Source of the DNA: Siphlonurus alternatus
Taxonomy: Eukaryota; Arthropoda; Insecta; Ephemeroptera; Siphlonuridae
Direction of reading: 5' to 3'
DNA length: 64,000 nucleotides
Assembly (NCBI GenBank): GCA_949825025.1
Contig: OX463782.1
Coordinates: 36,729,951-36,793,950 of the forward strand
A model generated the notes under the pieces. It worked only from the letters and a program-made list of their open reading frames with translations, was not told where the DNA came from and did not search any database. Each line of letters starts with the position of its first letter. Position 1 is the first letter of the stretch. Of this stretch, positions 55,801 to 64,000 are shown in pieces. The position numbers and the translations under genes are program-made.

Positions 55801-58800
55801 TAACATGTAAAACAGGTATAGTTAAACGTGGTTAAGCTAAACATGGTTAGAAACCTGGCTAACTGCTTCGTGAATCGCACACATTGTGTCCTTACGATCT
55901 TGCCGCATACACAGAACTGGTCCGTCGCTGAAGGAGTGGTGCATGCCGGACCTGGGACACTACCCTCTCTGGGGCGAGAGGAACATCACTTCCCACACAA
56001 CTTCGGGCGATATCAGCAACTTCGTCTTCAAACGGTAAACTCAGCATTCGTATTTTAATGTGGGCCCCTAGTTGAAAAATTACGTCTTCAACTCATCTTT
56101 TACACGTTTAAACCTAATCTATTTACCTCTAAAACACATCTTATTTCCTCTTGCGATATTTCTTGTGATTATTTCAACTCGGGCTGCTACGCCATAGTGT
56201 TGTGTTGCATCAGCAGCGTGTAGAGGAAAAGTTTAGTGTAGAAACAAATTATTTATAAATTATATACGGCAATTATTACATTTATATCGTTTCCATATCA
56301 TCTGCTAGTTTATAAAGAATGCACAATTAAGCTATAACATTTTCGTGTCCTTAAATAATTATAACTGGCAAAAAAAGTCAATTTTTGTAAGTTTATTTTT
56401 TTTCATAATTTTTTATTTTTTTAAATTGGATAACATTCTGGTTCGAAAAATCTGAAAAAATTAGCAATCCTTAGGTAGCCAACTAGGAAAAAAAATAGTA
56501 AGAAAATAAACTTCAAATATAGTATAGGGATTTAACAATAACTACACTCCCCCACCCCTCTCTTTATACTTATTGTTAGTGTAGTGCATGACCAAGGTCG
56601 GACTGAGCTCAAAGGGCCTACTGAACAAACAGGAGTACAGGTCCATATCAAGGGCCTACTTGACCCTATGGGGTCCTACTTTTAATGTCGCAATGTTGTA
56701 GGGAACTTAATGTTCATTGTTGTAGGGGTCTGCCAGCCGAGGGGACCTACTTAACGATCGCTCACCAACTCTTATGGCCAGTCCGAGCCTTGTAGTGTGT
56801 GCCAAAAAAATACTTTGTTAATAAAGCTAGTGTTCACCTAACCTTAGCAGCAGGTCGTCACTTATGTGTAAAATAGTCCTTCCTACAGCAGAAAGTGATA
56901 TGTTAGTGAAGTTGTATTATTTTTACCTGTCAGGTACGACCTGAGCGAGTACCTGGAGAACTGCTTCACGTCACAGCCCGGCGCCTCCACCTTCAGAGAG
57001 ATTTTCAGTCCCATCTTGATGGAGGACTTCGCGTTGAGGGACGACAGAACGGTCACCTCCAGCAAGTGAGAATCTCCATTTCTTATAATAAAGAATTCAC
57101 CCTTATGAGCTTGGGTAATGGATAGGAATAAAGGTGCTTTTCATGGAGCGATGTCGAGCGGGGCTTTTTAGCTCAGCGAGAAAAGCGCACAAGCTAAATT
57201 TTGTATGGTAGCCACGTTGGCGAAAGACAACCGCTTCCTACACGGCGAGGAGTAATTTTATCGCCAATATGGCCACAATAATATGACATTGAAGAGCAAG
57301 TGCGCTTTTCTCACCCCATCAACCCTCGTTCGACATCGCTCCATGGAAAAGCACCTTAATTAAGACAGAAAGGATGGTGGCCACGGCCTGTTACGCGTCC
57401 CTGAATTCACTGAGGTAGACTGAGGGAACCGTGGAAACCTCAGTCAGGATGGACACCTCTACTTTTTAAGTGATATTCAAAGCCTCATGGGGAAGCACAC
57501 ACAAGTACATCACTTATACACTGGGTGGAAAGCGAGAAGAATTTACCTCAGAAAGGGAGCTACGTAATTTTTATTTGAAACGGTCATCCATCCAATTATA
57601 CACGCTCAATGCAAATTCTCAAAACATTGTCTTTTTTTTTCTTGCGTTACATCTAACATTTAAAGTGAAAAATATAAATATTTTCATTTTGATTGTACCA
57701 TCATATAAACCAATATATTGCAAACAAATATAACATTGGCCACCCTCGTTTTCTTATCCCTATATGTGGCCTTACCAGCTTCAATTGTAAGGTTCTCTCT
57801 CTCAATAGATCACACGTGTTCGCAGCGTATGATAAGAAAATAAATAAGGACATATGCAATCAAGTGCATTTAGCCGCATATTTTTAATAATATTTATAAC
57901 ATTTTTATATATACATATCTAAGTGCTGTATTGTTAACATATTTATTATATTAATTAAGTATTTAGTATGCCTATGTATATGTACTTTATCTTGAAGTTG
58001 CATGTAAGTGTTTATTTTATTATTATTGTTTAATTTGTCTATCAGTTTAACAGTGATTTTGTAATAAAAGTGAATATTTTATTGGTGTTTTTGAGTGAAT
58101 TCAGTGCTAATCTTATTTATGGGATGAAGAATTTATGAACTTTATTAAAAAATTTGTGCTTTTAAATATTAAATTTAATACAATGCCTGTCTAATTATCT
58201 CTTTCAGCAAATCCCAAACTGTAAATTTTGGCGGTTAGGTGCAAGAATGGGCTTGCCTAAACCTCGCCGCAATAAAGATATTTTCTATTCTATTCTATTC
58301 TATTCTATTCTATTCTATTCTATTCTATTCTATTCTATTCTATTCTATTCTATTCTATTCTATTCTATTCTATTCTATTCCATTCCATTCCATTCCATTC
58401 CATTCCATTCCATTCCATTCCATTCCATTCCATTCCATTCCATTCCATTCCATTCCATTCCATTCCATTCCATTCCATTCCATTCCATTCCATTCCATTC
58501 CATTCCATTCCATTCCATTCCATTCCATTCCATTCCATTCCATTCCATTCCATTCCATTCCATTCCATTCCATTCTATTCTATTCTATTCTATTCTATTC
58601 TATTCTACACATTTTCTGTTCGTATCGCATGCGATCGTACGTTTCTCATTTGGAACCAGTCCCGAGTTTAAATAAATTTCATGTTTTCTTCGTTATTAAA
58701 CTCTCCTCTCGTCTTTTCTCCTCTTATTTTGCACCATTTTAGAGGAAAAAAGAGATGACGTCTTTTTTCCTCTTCTTAAACATAAAATGTGAGAAATATT

Positions 58801-61800
58801 GTCTTCATTTCATTTTCACTTTGAGCGAAGAGGAAATAAGATGTGTTTTAGAGATAAAAAGTTTAGGTTTAAGGCGGATTCAGATGGCGACAGCGGTGAC
58901 GCAACGCGATTTTGAAACAGGCGCGTCGCGACGCACGATAAAAATCGCCATGTGAATCCTCCGTTAGACGTGTATAAGATGAGTTGAAGACTTAATTTTT
59001 CAACTATAGGTGTTCTAAATTTTTATCATAAGAAGTACCATACGATACTAAGCAGTGTGCTACCCCCCTAACGTTGTAAAAACTCGTGACAAAAATTTAT
59101 TGGTTGTGGAACAAATATTGAGGGGCATTCACACAGTATTTTAACCCTCACTTTAGCCTAAATCTTTATCCCTATAAGTGCTAAACATGGTGCTAAATCA
59201 AGGGCTAGCCATGTTAAGCTCCTAGTTTAGCACCAGGGATAAAAATCGAGGCTAAAGTGAGGGTTAAAGTGCTTTGTGAATGCCCTCCATTGTCATTTTG
59301 TCACCAGGTACACGCTGCCCAAGGAGAAGTTCTGTCTCGGACAGACGCTGCGAGGAGGACGAGCCGTCACCGTGGCGTTCTTCTGCGACAAGTCCGAGAT
59401 GGTGATATCTCGTGGAACGGCGCTGTCACAGAGCGTCCTGGGGGCCATCGGTGAGATGAAACTATAAATGGAATATCGACCTCATTTTTTTTATTGCAGA
59501 AATGGATAGAAGGTTCAAAGTTATGCCATGCTACCATGATTATTTTCAGATTTTTTAGAGCCTGGGAATATTGCTAAAAAGTTTTGGCGATCGAGGTCGG
59601 GTTTGAGGTTTAGGTCCTATTCCTTTTTAAAAGAGGCGTCAAGAGGTGTCACTCTCTCTGTACTTTCAATATATTTTTAAAAAATAATTTCCGGACTCTG
59701 GAAAATATGAAAAAAATCAAAGTAATATAACTTTGCACCCTCTGCACTAACAAATTTTGAGGTCAATGTTCCATTACTTCAAGTGCGTATTTCGGTAAGC
59801 TTCGTGGGGCAACAATCGTTTTGATTCCGTCAACGCACTACATGTGGAGTGCTATACACTCAAATTTACATAAAATTTCTTCCGGAAGTGCCGGAAATGT
59901 AAGGTTTCTGGTCGTATTTCAGCGTAACAATTTCACACACAAGTCAGTACTTCTACTTCAAACCACTCTGTAAAGTTTCAAAATTGTGTTATGAACAGAA
60001 TAGCTGCAAACTTCACACTTCCGGCTACTTTCGGAAGGAATGTTAAATTAATTTGACTGTATGTGACTCCTACCACGGAAAAAGGGACTTCCCTCCTACG
60101 TGTTACGCACTTTTTGTACTGTCATTTGCACAAAAAAATGCCCCGTTGTATTAACATAGCTCCTTTTACTCCAAGCATTTTCGCTATCTGTGGTACAGAT
60201 CACAGTAGGAAGATATGAGAGTGAGCTATGTCCGAACATTGGGCACTTTTTGTGGAACGATCAGACTCGCATACGTCTAAATGTAGCAGGCTGGGCAGGT
60301 GTCGCATGTGACGCGCACGCATTGCATCGCCTCTGATACACAGCCAGCTATACATCTCCTACCTACAGACCAGGCGCGGATCCAAGGGGGGGGGGTGAGG
60401 GCGATGGGGGCGATCATCATCCCCCTCCCCAAAGGTCCCAAAATACATTGAAGATGTTACCACCTCCAACCCATCGTCCCCCACCCACTCATAATTTTAA
60501 CATTGCGGGATATAGGGCACCGCCCCCCCCCCCCCCCTCAGAGCCGCGAGCTGGATCCGCCCCTGCTACAGACGTATGGACGTATGGTCTGATCTTTGAA
60601 CGAAAAATGTCCAATGTTCGGAACTAGCTCGCGCGCGCTCATATCTTTGATCTCTACCACTTTTGGTTATTTATTTATTATTATTTTCCCTCCAAACTTT
60701 GTATAATAAGCCAATAACCCAATAAAAAGTTATTATTATTATTAAGTGTGAAGTTTAAAGCTCTTCTATCTATAATTCAGTTTTGAAACTTTACAATGTG
60801 GTTTGAAGTAGAAGTGCTGAACCATGTGTAAAATTGTAACACTAAAATATAAATAGGAAGACCAGAAACTTCACACTTAATCCAGCTACTTCCGGAAGGA
60901 ATATTAAATCAATTCAACTGTATGTGAAAACATGGGACATTTTTTGTGATTATTCAAGATAACTTTGTGACGCAGGCGCGGTGATCTCTCTCCTGACACT
61001 TCTGGTGCACGCAGCCTCGCCCAAGTTGAGGAAGGGGGTCAAGGGCGCCAGTCTGATGATGCACTGCGCCTGCATGGTGGTCGTGTACCTCTGTGTAGCT
61101 TGCAAACCTCTGGCCTGGTCCTGGAACACCAGGCCCTGTCTGTCTCTAGGTACGTGTCTTATTTACTGCAGGGAGCATAAAGCCGGATTCACAATGCAGT
61201 ACGTGTCACTTTTCTGTGACGCGCGTCAGAAGTTCAGAAGCTTTCCTTGCCAAGCTTCTATACGGAAAAGACGCGCGTCAAATTTCAACCAATCACGGTA
61301 AAGGCGGATTCAGATGGCAACAATAACGGCGATGCGACGCGATTTTGTCACACAAGCTGTGAAATCCTATGCGGAAGCGAATTCGCCATTGCGGCGGCGA
61401 ATATCGCGTTAAATTACGATGCTCTTTTTTCTAATCGCCAAATATGGCCGCCAATGGATGTTACAGCAAGTGCGCATTAAGGTGGATTCAGATGGCGATT
61501 TTTACCATGCGACGCGACGCGAATAATGCGCACTTGCTGTAACATCCATTGGCGGCCATATTGGGCGATTAAAAGAAAAAGAGAATCATAATTAACGCGA
61601 TTACCTGCGAATTCGCCACCGCATAGGATTTCACAGCTTTTAAGTTAAAATCGCGCCGCGTCGCCGTTGCCGCCCATGAAAATCCACCTTTATTCGCTTC
61701 GCGTCGCAGGCTGGAAATCGCCATGTGAATCCACCTTAAGGCCACATTTAGGGAACCCTTTTTCGAGTCTTAAAATTGTGTCTTAAATTGGGTCTTAAAT

Positions 61801-62688
61801 CGGGTTTTAAGAAATGTACCTTTTCTAAGCTGGGTTCACAATAAGCGTCAAATTTTTCTAGACCCGCGTCAGAAGCGCCTGAAGCTTGTATATAGTTTCA
61901 AGCTTCTCAAAATCACGCGCATGCGCGCGTCAGTTTTTTTGACCAATCAGAGGCTTTTGACGCTGCGTCTAGAAAAATTTGACGCTGATTGTGAACCCGA
62001 CTTTAAGGTGGATTTACATGGTGATTTTTACCATGCGACGCGACGCAAATAATGCGCACTTTGCTTTAACATCCATTGGCGGCCATATTGGGCGATTAAA
62101 AGAAAAAGAGCATCTTGATTAACACGATTACCGGCGAATTTGCCACCGCATAGGATTTCACAGCTTTTACGTCAAAATCGCGTCGCTTCGCCGTTTTGTC
62201 GCCATCTGAATCCGCCTTTAAATCGAGTCTTCCAATTTTAGGGCAGATTCAAAATTCAAAGGCTCGATTTACGGACACATTTTTTTAAGGCCCCGAAGGT
62301 TTAATTTTAGACACAATTTTAAACTAAAAATACGGCACCCTAAAAATGGCCTTGTAAATGCCCCCCTAATAAGTCATATTTTGAGGGGAAATGGATTTGC
62401 TGTTAATTTTCATGATCATTTACTTCTTATATTTATTGGTTCTGACGTGTTACGTTTATGTTATTTTTTTTATTTTACTAATTTCAACTTTAAACAATAA
62501 TTTATATACTATTTACTCTGGTGTCTGATGGTGTCTGATAATTTTAATTTCTTGCAACGTTTGGATAACCAGATTTGTTACTTACTTTAACAAAAATTTA
62601 ATTTTCCAGCTGCAGTGATTCAGTTTTCGCTTTTATCGGCATTTTGCTGGCTGAATATTCGTGCTATAATCATACATTCCACGTTCAG
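52863..62688 (+). CDS. Methuselah-like G-protein-coupled receptor (7 exons, 3' end outside window)
   Basis: Exons: 52863-53122 (ATG at 52869 in ACCGCCATGC, just after acceptor CCTTCAG), 54623-54853, 55915-56034, 56934-57065, 59308-59450, 60976-61149, 62610-62688. Phases 2,2,2,2,1,1 keep one open frame of about 377 codons. Signal peptide LLILLLLAPSILA. The ectodomain is Cys-rich: KCCPHGYALNDSVC, CPCLRRTCVSLCC, later KEKFCLGQTL, with possible N-glycosylation at NDS and NIT. TM1 spans exons 5-6 (LGAIGAVISLLTLLVHAA), then loop SPKLRKGVKG; TM2 LMMHCACMVVVYLCVAC; TM3 begins FSLLSAFCWLNIRAI, the family's FWLNV-type motif. TM4-7 lie beyond 62688. Family B-like receptors of this type act in stress and ageing signalling in flies; the ligand here is unknown. 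Intron 2 has a GC donor (AG|GCGAGT at 54854). Confidence 0.9.
53442..53768. mobile_element. ATTGCAG-family MITE, subfamily A, copy 3 (receptor intron 1)
   Basis: ATGGAGTATATCGACC and GGTCGATCATACTAGCTCCAT ends; inverted TGACGTCA at 53572-53579 and 53623-53630. Confidence 0.9.
53768..54105. repeat. dispersed repeat Q, copy 2
   Basis: Near-copy of 35824-36170, including CTGGAACTACGTGCGTCTGG and GCAAAGAGCAAAATTTTCAG. It starts exactly at the end of the preceding MITE. Confidence 0.8.
54281..54464. mobile_element. Harbinger-like MITE F with TAA duplication
   Basis: AGGTGCTTTTCCATGGAGCG and CCATGGAAATGCACCT ends, TAA at 54278-54280 and 54465-54467. In receptor intron 1. Confidence 0.85.
54990..55255 (-). 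mobile_element. 5S-SINE copy (receptor intron 2)
   Basis: Minus strand: AAATCTCGTTAGATCACCAA, AGTCAAGCAACGCCAAGCG, GGATGGATGACCATTTTCAA, then the body ending GGCCTTGCAATCCATTC. Confidence 0.8.
55256..55726. other. no feature seen (receptor intron 2)
   Basis: No ORF with recognisable similarity and no repeat matched elsewhere in the window. Confidence 0.5.
55727..55879. mobile_element. MITE U, intact copy, beside receptor exon 3
   Basis: TGCGATTCACGAAGAAGTT and AACTGCTTCGTGAATCGCA ends; TTTCTAACCACGTTTAGCTT mirrored by AAGCTAAACATGGTTAGAAA. It ends 35 nt before exon 3. Confidence 0.9.
56070..56160. mobile_element. partial repeat G (receptor intron 3)
   Basis: TTGAAAAATTACGTCTTCAA and TCTTTTACACGTTTAAACC. 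Confidence 0.65.
56593..56792. mobile_element. MITE with GGCTCGGACTGG ends, copy 2
   Basis: CAAGGTCGGACTGAGC and GGCCAGTCCGAGCCTTG termini; receptor intron 3. Confidence 0.7.
57099..57605 (-). mobile_element. 5S-SINE copy, split by a MITE (receptor intron 4)
   Basis: Complement of the SINE at 31475 (GGTGGCCACGGCCTGTTACG, CACTGGGTGGAAAGCGAGA, GAAACGGTCATCCATCCAAT). Interrupted at 57132-57356. The copy at 35243 shows the uninterrupted site GGATAAGG. Confidence 0.75.
57132..57356. mobile_element. Harbinger-like MITE F inside the SINE
   Basis: AGGTGCTTTTCATGGAGCG and CGCTCCATGGAAAAGCACCT ends; TAA at 57129-57131 and 57357-57359. Confidence 0.9.
57606..58285. other. no feature seen (receptor intron 4)
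   Basis: AT-rich, no supported coding or repeat match; ends with a piece reading TGCAAGAATGGGCTTGCC before the satellite. Confidence 0.5.
58286..58605. repeat. pentamer satellite TATTC(19)-CATTC(39)-TATTC(6)
   Basis: TATTC 58286-58380, CATTC 58381-58575, TATTC 58576-58605, all apparently exact. Open frames on both strands (SIPFH, MEWNG) are accidents of the repeat. In receptor intron 4. Confidence 0.98.
58665..59008. mobile_element. repeat G, split by a Harbinger-like MITE
   Basis: AATAAATTTCATGTTTTC through GTTGAAGACTTAATTTTTCAAC; a MITE sits at 58872-58963. Confidence 0.75.
58872..58963. mobile_element. short Harbinger-like MITE E with TTA duplication
   Basis: AGGCGGATTCAGATGGCGAC and TCGCCATGTGAATCCTCCG ends; TTA at 58869-58871 and 58964-58966. 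Intact copies of repeat G give the empty site GTTTAGACGTG. Confidence 0.9.
59121..59288. mobile_element. MITE T beside receptor exon 5
   Basis: AGGGGCATTCACACAG and CTTTGTGAATGCCCTCC ends; TTTAACCCTCACTTTAGCCT mirrored by AGGCTAAAGTGAGGGTTAAA. ATTG flanks both sides. It ends 19 nt before exon 5. Confidence 0.9.
59468..59774. mobile_element. ATTGCAG-family MITE, subfamily C, copy 3 (receptor intron 5)
   Basis: ATGGAATATCGACCTC and GAGGTCAATGTTCCAT ends, ATTGCAGAAATGGATAG at the left, centre AAAGAGGCGTCAAGAGGTGT. Confidence 0.85.
59862..60060. mobile_element. MITE family I, copy 3
   Basis: CTCAAATTTACATAAAATTTCTTCC-type left arm (CCGGAAGTGCCGG) and CTTCCGGCTACTTTCGGAAG…TTAATTTGACTG right arm. 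Confidence 0.75.
60188..60662. mobile_element. foldback element containing repeat H
   Basis: TGTGGTACAGATCACAGTAG…TCCGAACATTGG on the left against CCAATGTTCGGAACTAGCTC…TTGATCTCTACCAC on the right. Repeat H at 60370-60565 separates the arms. Confidence 0.75.
60370..60565. mobile_element. repeat H, best copy
   Basis: GCGCGGATCCAAGGGGGG and GAGCTGGATCCGCCCCTG ends with long G and C runs between. Confidence 0.75.
60748..60928. mobile_element. MITE family I, copy 4
   Basis: AACTTCACACTTAATCCAGC, TACTTCCGGAAGGAATATTA and CAACTGTATGTGA at the right end. Confidence 0.65.
61187..61301. mobile_element. half of a MITE R-like element
   Basis: AGCCGGATTCACAATGCAGT and GTGACGCGCGTCAGAAG resemble 61828-62002; cut at the right by the MITE at 61302. 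Confidence 0.55.
61302..61736. mobile_element. Harbinger-like MITE E, outer copy, split by a second MITE E
   Basis: AGGCGGATTCAGATGGC and CGCCATGTGAATCCACCT ends; TAA at 61299-61301 and 61737-61739. Interrupted at 61481-61689. Confidence 0.9.
61481..61689. mobile_element. Harbinger-like MITE E, inner copy
   Basis: AGGTGGATTCAGATGGCGAT and CATGAAAATCCACCT ends; TTA at 61478-61480 and 61690-61692. The undisturbed site GCATTATTCGCG is seen in the copy at 12803. Confidence 0.92.
61828..62002. mobile_element. MITE R
   Basis: AGCTGGGTTCACAATAAGCG, TCAAATTTTTCTAGAC on the left and GTCTAGAAAAATTTGACGCT, GATTGTGAACCCGACT on the right. Confidence 0.88.
62006..62217. mobile_element. Harbinger-like MITE E with TTA duplication
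   Basis: AGGTGGATTTACATGGTGAT and TCGCCATCTGAATCCGCCT ends; TTA at 62003-62005 and 62218-62220. Confidence 0.9.
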
Positions 62689-63119
62689 GTATGTTTTTAT
62701 GTATCCAAACTAACTATACCTATAATAATTGTAGTAATGTGAACAAACAGAAACTTGAGAACATGCCCACATGAGACAATCTCTTAAATATCACACGTAC
62801 TCTGAATGGGAATGGGTTTTCAGTACTTTTTTTCTTTTGCATTAATTAAGAAGAAATTTTCAGGATTCAGTACATTTAATGTGCTATTTGAACCTTATTT
62901 TCAGTAATTTATTGTCGCACCTTTAAGTATGAATTCTCTATACTTTTTAAAGAGAGGCAAACTGTACACAAATTGGCCAAAGAGATACAATAAAATTTTA
63001 TGCTCGTAAATTGGTTTCGGTACTTTATGTCAGTAACTCTAGAACAATAAATTTGGCACTGAAAAATAGTTAATAAAAGTATAAATTTCGTATAATTATA
63101 TACCTTTTTTTATTAATAC
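62689..63119. other. receptor intron 7, no feature seen
   Basis: Begins with donor GTATGTTT after the last exon in the window; AT-rich, no repeat matched. Confidence 0.5.
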
Positions 63120-63675
63120 TTAATTGTACTTACTAAATACATACTATACTTTGAAACCCCGAATCTTCCGAAACCCTTATAACTTGAGCATTTCGCGGGC
63201 TCTTCCAGAACGGGGGCGGCCACGGTCTTGCAATCCATCCCGGCATTTGCCTGCGACTGAGGGAAACGTGGAAACTTCAGCCAGGATGGACGCTACAGCT
63301 TTTGTCAATGAATCGGAAGTGCAATGTTCAAATGTTCAAAGCCAGGGAAACATATATATGTTACCACCAAAAACCAAATTCGGGCAAAAGCCGAAAAAAA
63401 TGAACAAAACTAGTTTTGAGCATCAAGGTAAGCTCAAAACCCGAAGTAATTGATTATTTCGGATTTTGACCTTAACTTGATGCTCAAAACTAGTTTTGTT
63501 CAAATCGAAGTGAGCAAAACCCGACGGAGACTTTTACATCGGGTTTTGCGCGTTTCCGTTTGAGCAAAACTAGTTTTGAGCATCAAGCTAAGCTCAAAAC
63601 CCGAAGTAAGATTTTATTTCGGCTTTTGAGCAAAATTTGAGCAAAACTAGTTTTGCTCATTTTTCAAAGACAGTC

Positions 63676-63740
<65 letters not shown>

Positions 63741-63875
63741 AAATGCGCAATAATCCCCTGGGTGGGACACGCGGTTTTTGTTGAACATTTTTATTCAACC
63801 ACGCTCGGCGTTATTGCTTGACTTCGGTGATCTTAAGACACCCGGTCAAGTGCACTGCACCACATCTCCAAATTT
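63120..63875 (-). mobile_element. 5S-SINE copy, split
   Basis: Minus strand head GACCGGGTGTCTTAAGATCA, CCGAAGTCAAGCAATAACGC (63800-63850); tail and body at 63120-63335 (GTTTCCCTCAGTCGCAGGCA). The insert 63340-63745 lies between. Confidence 0.75.
63340..63745. mobile_element. palindromic repeat X plus TA microsatellite
   Basis: AGCAAAACTAGTTTTGAGCA and variants occur five times on both strands between 63405 and 63660, with AAGCTCAAAACCCGAAGTAA twice; then TA(n) 63682-63736. Confidence 0.8.
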
Positions 63876-64000
63876 CAGTTCAAAATTTGTACTTGAATAT
63901 ATTTTTTTTTTGTAAAAGTACTGTAAATAAGATTAGATTGTGTACTGAAACCCATTCAATATAATAATATTTTAGTGCGGTATTTAACAATTAGGTTGCT
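63876..64000. other. no feature seen
   Basis: AT-rich end of the window, presumably still inside the receptor intron. Confidence 0.4.

Larger units (their letters stand above)
61740..62365. mobile_element. outer inverted-repeat element S carrying R and E
   Basis: GGCCACATTTAGGG…TTTCGAGTCTTAAAATTG at the left and CCCTAAAAATGGCCTTG at the right, with TTAAATCGAGTCTTCC near 62218. The middle is filled by the MITEs at 61828 and 62006. Confidence 0.6.

Noticed and set aside
58239..58742. Long open frames SIPFH (plus) and MEWNG (minus)
   Set aside because: Products of the TATTC/CATTC pentamer array.

Overview
The window looks like nuclear DNA of an arthropod. It is AT-rich and intron-rich. It carries a Methuselah-type GPCR gene, a secreted C-type lectin and a Kunitz-domain gene, together with a Gypsy element that has an insect-errantivirus-like env. 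I cannot place the order or species. No rRNA or tRNA gene, operon or CRISPR array was seen.

Layout. 1-5.8 kb: the 3' part of a Gypsy-type element with a broken pol and an intact env. 5.8-13.5 kb: very AT-rich DNA without coding capacity, bounded by sequences that look like LTR edges, then nested inverted-repeat elements. 13.5-17.6 kb: a LINE on the minus strand. 17.6-27.6 kb: almost only short foldback/MITE elements, a solo LTR and a 1.08-kb hAT-like element. 27.75-34.9 kb (minus): a nine-exon C-type lectin gene (signal peptide, coiled-coil neck, lectin domain) that splices in frame to 327 aa and contains two microexons. 37.2-39.9 kb (plus): a four-exon Kunitz-type secreted protein with a frame-breaking 14-C run. 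40.5-41.4 kb: a LINE fragment. 43.6-49.2 kb: a young, apparently intact Gypsy element with matching LTRs, inserted into a 5S-rRNA-derived SINE. 51.65-52.07 and 58.29-58.61 kb: two pentamer satellites. 52.9-62.7 kb (plus): seven exons of a Methuselah-like receptor that runs off the right edge.

The three host genes all encode secreted or surface proteins. Nothing in the sequence shows that they act together. The gene models come from reading splice sites and phases directly: every junction in the lectin gene (0/0/0/1/0/1/0/1) and in the receptor gene (2/2/2/2/1/1) stays open. The most notable patterns are mobile elements. MITEs end 15-35 nt upstream of four real 3' splice sites. One MITE family carries an acceptor-like motif in both termini, and one of its subfamilies carries CRE-like sites. 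A SINE family has a 5S rRNA head. Harbinger-like MITEs are nested with exact 3-bp TTA/TAA duplications.
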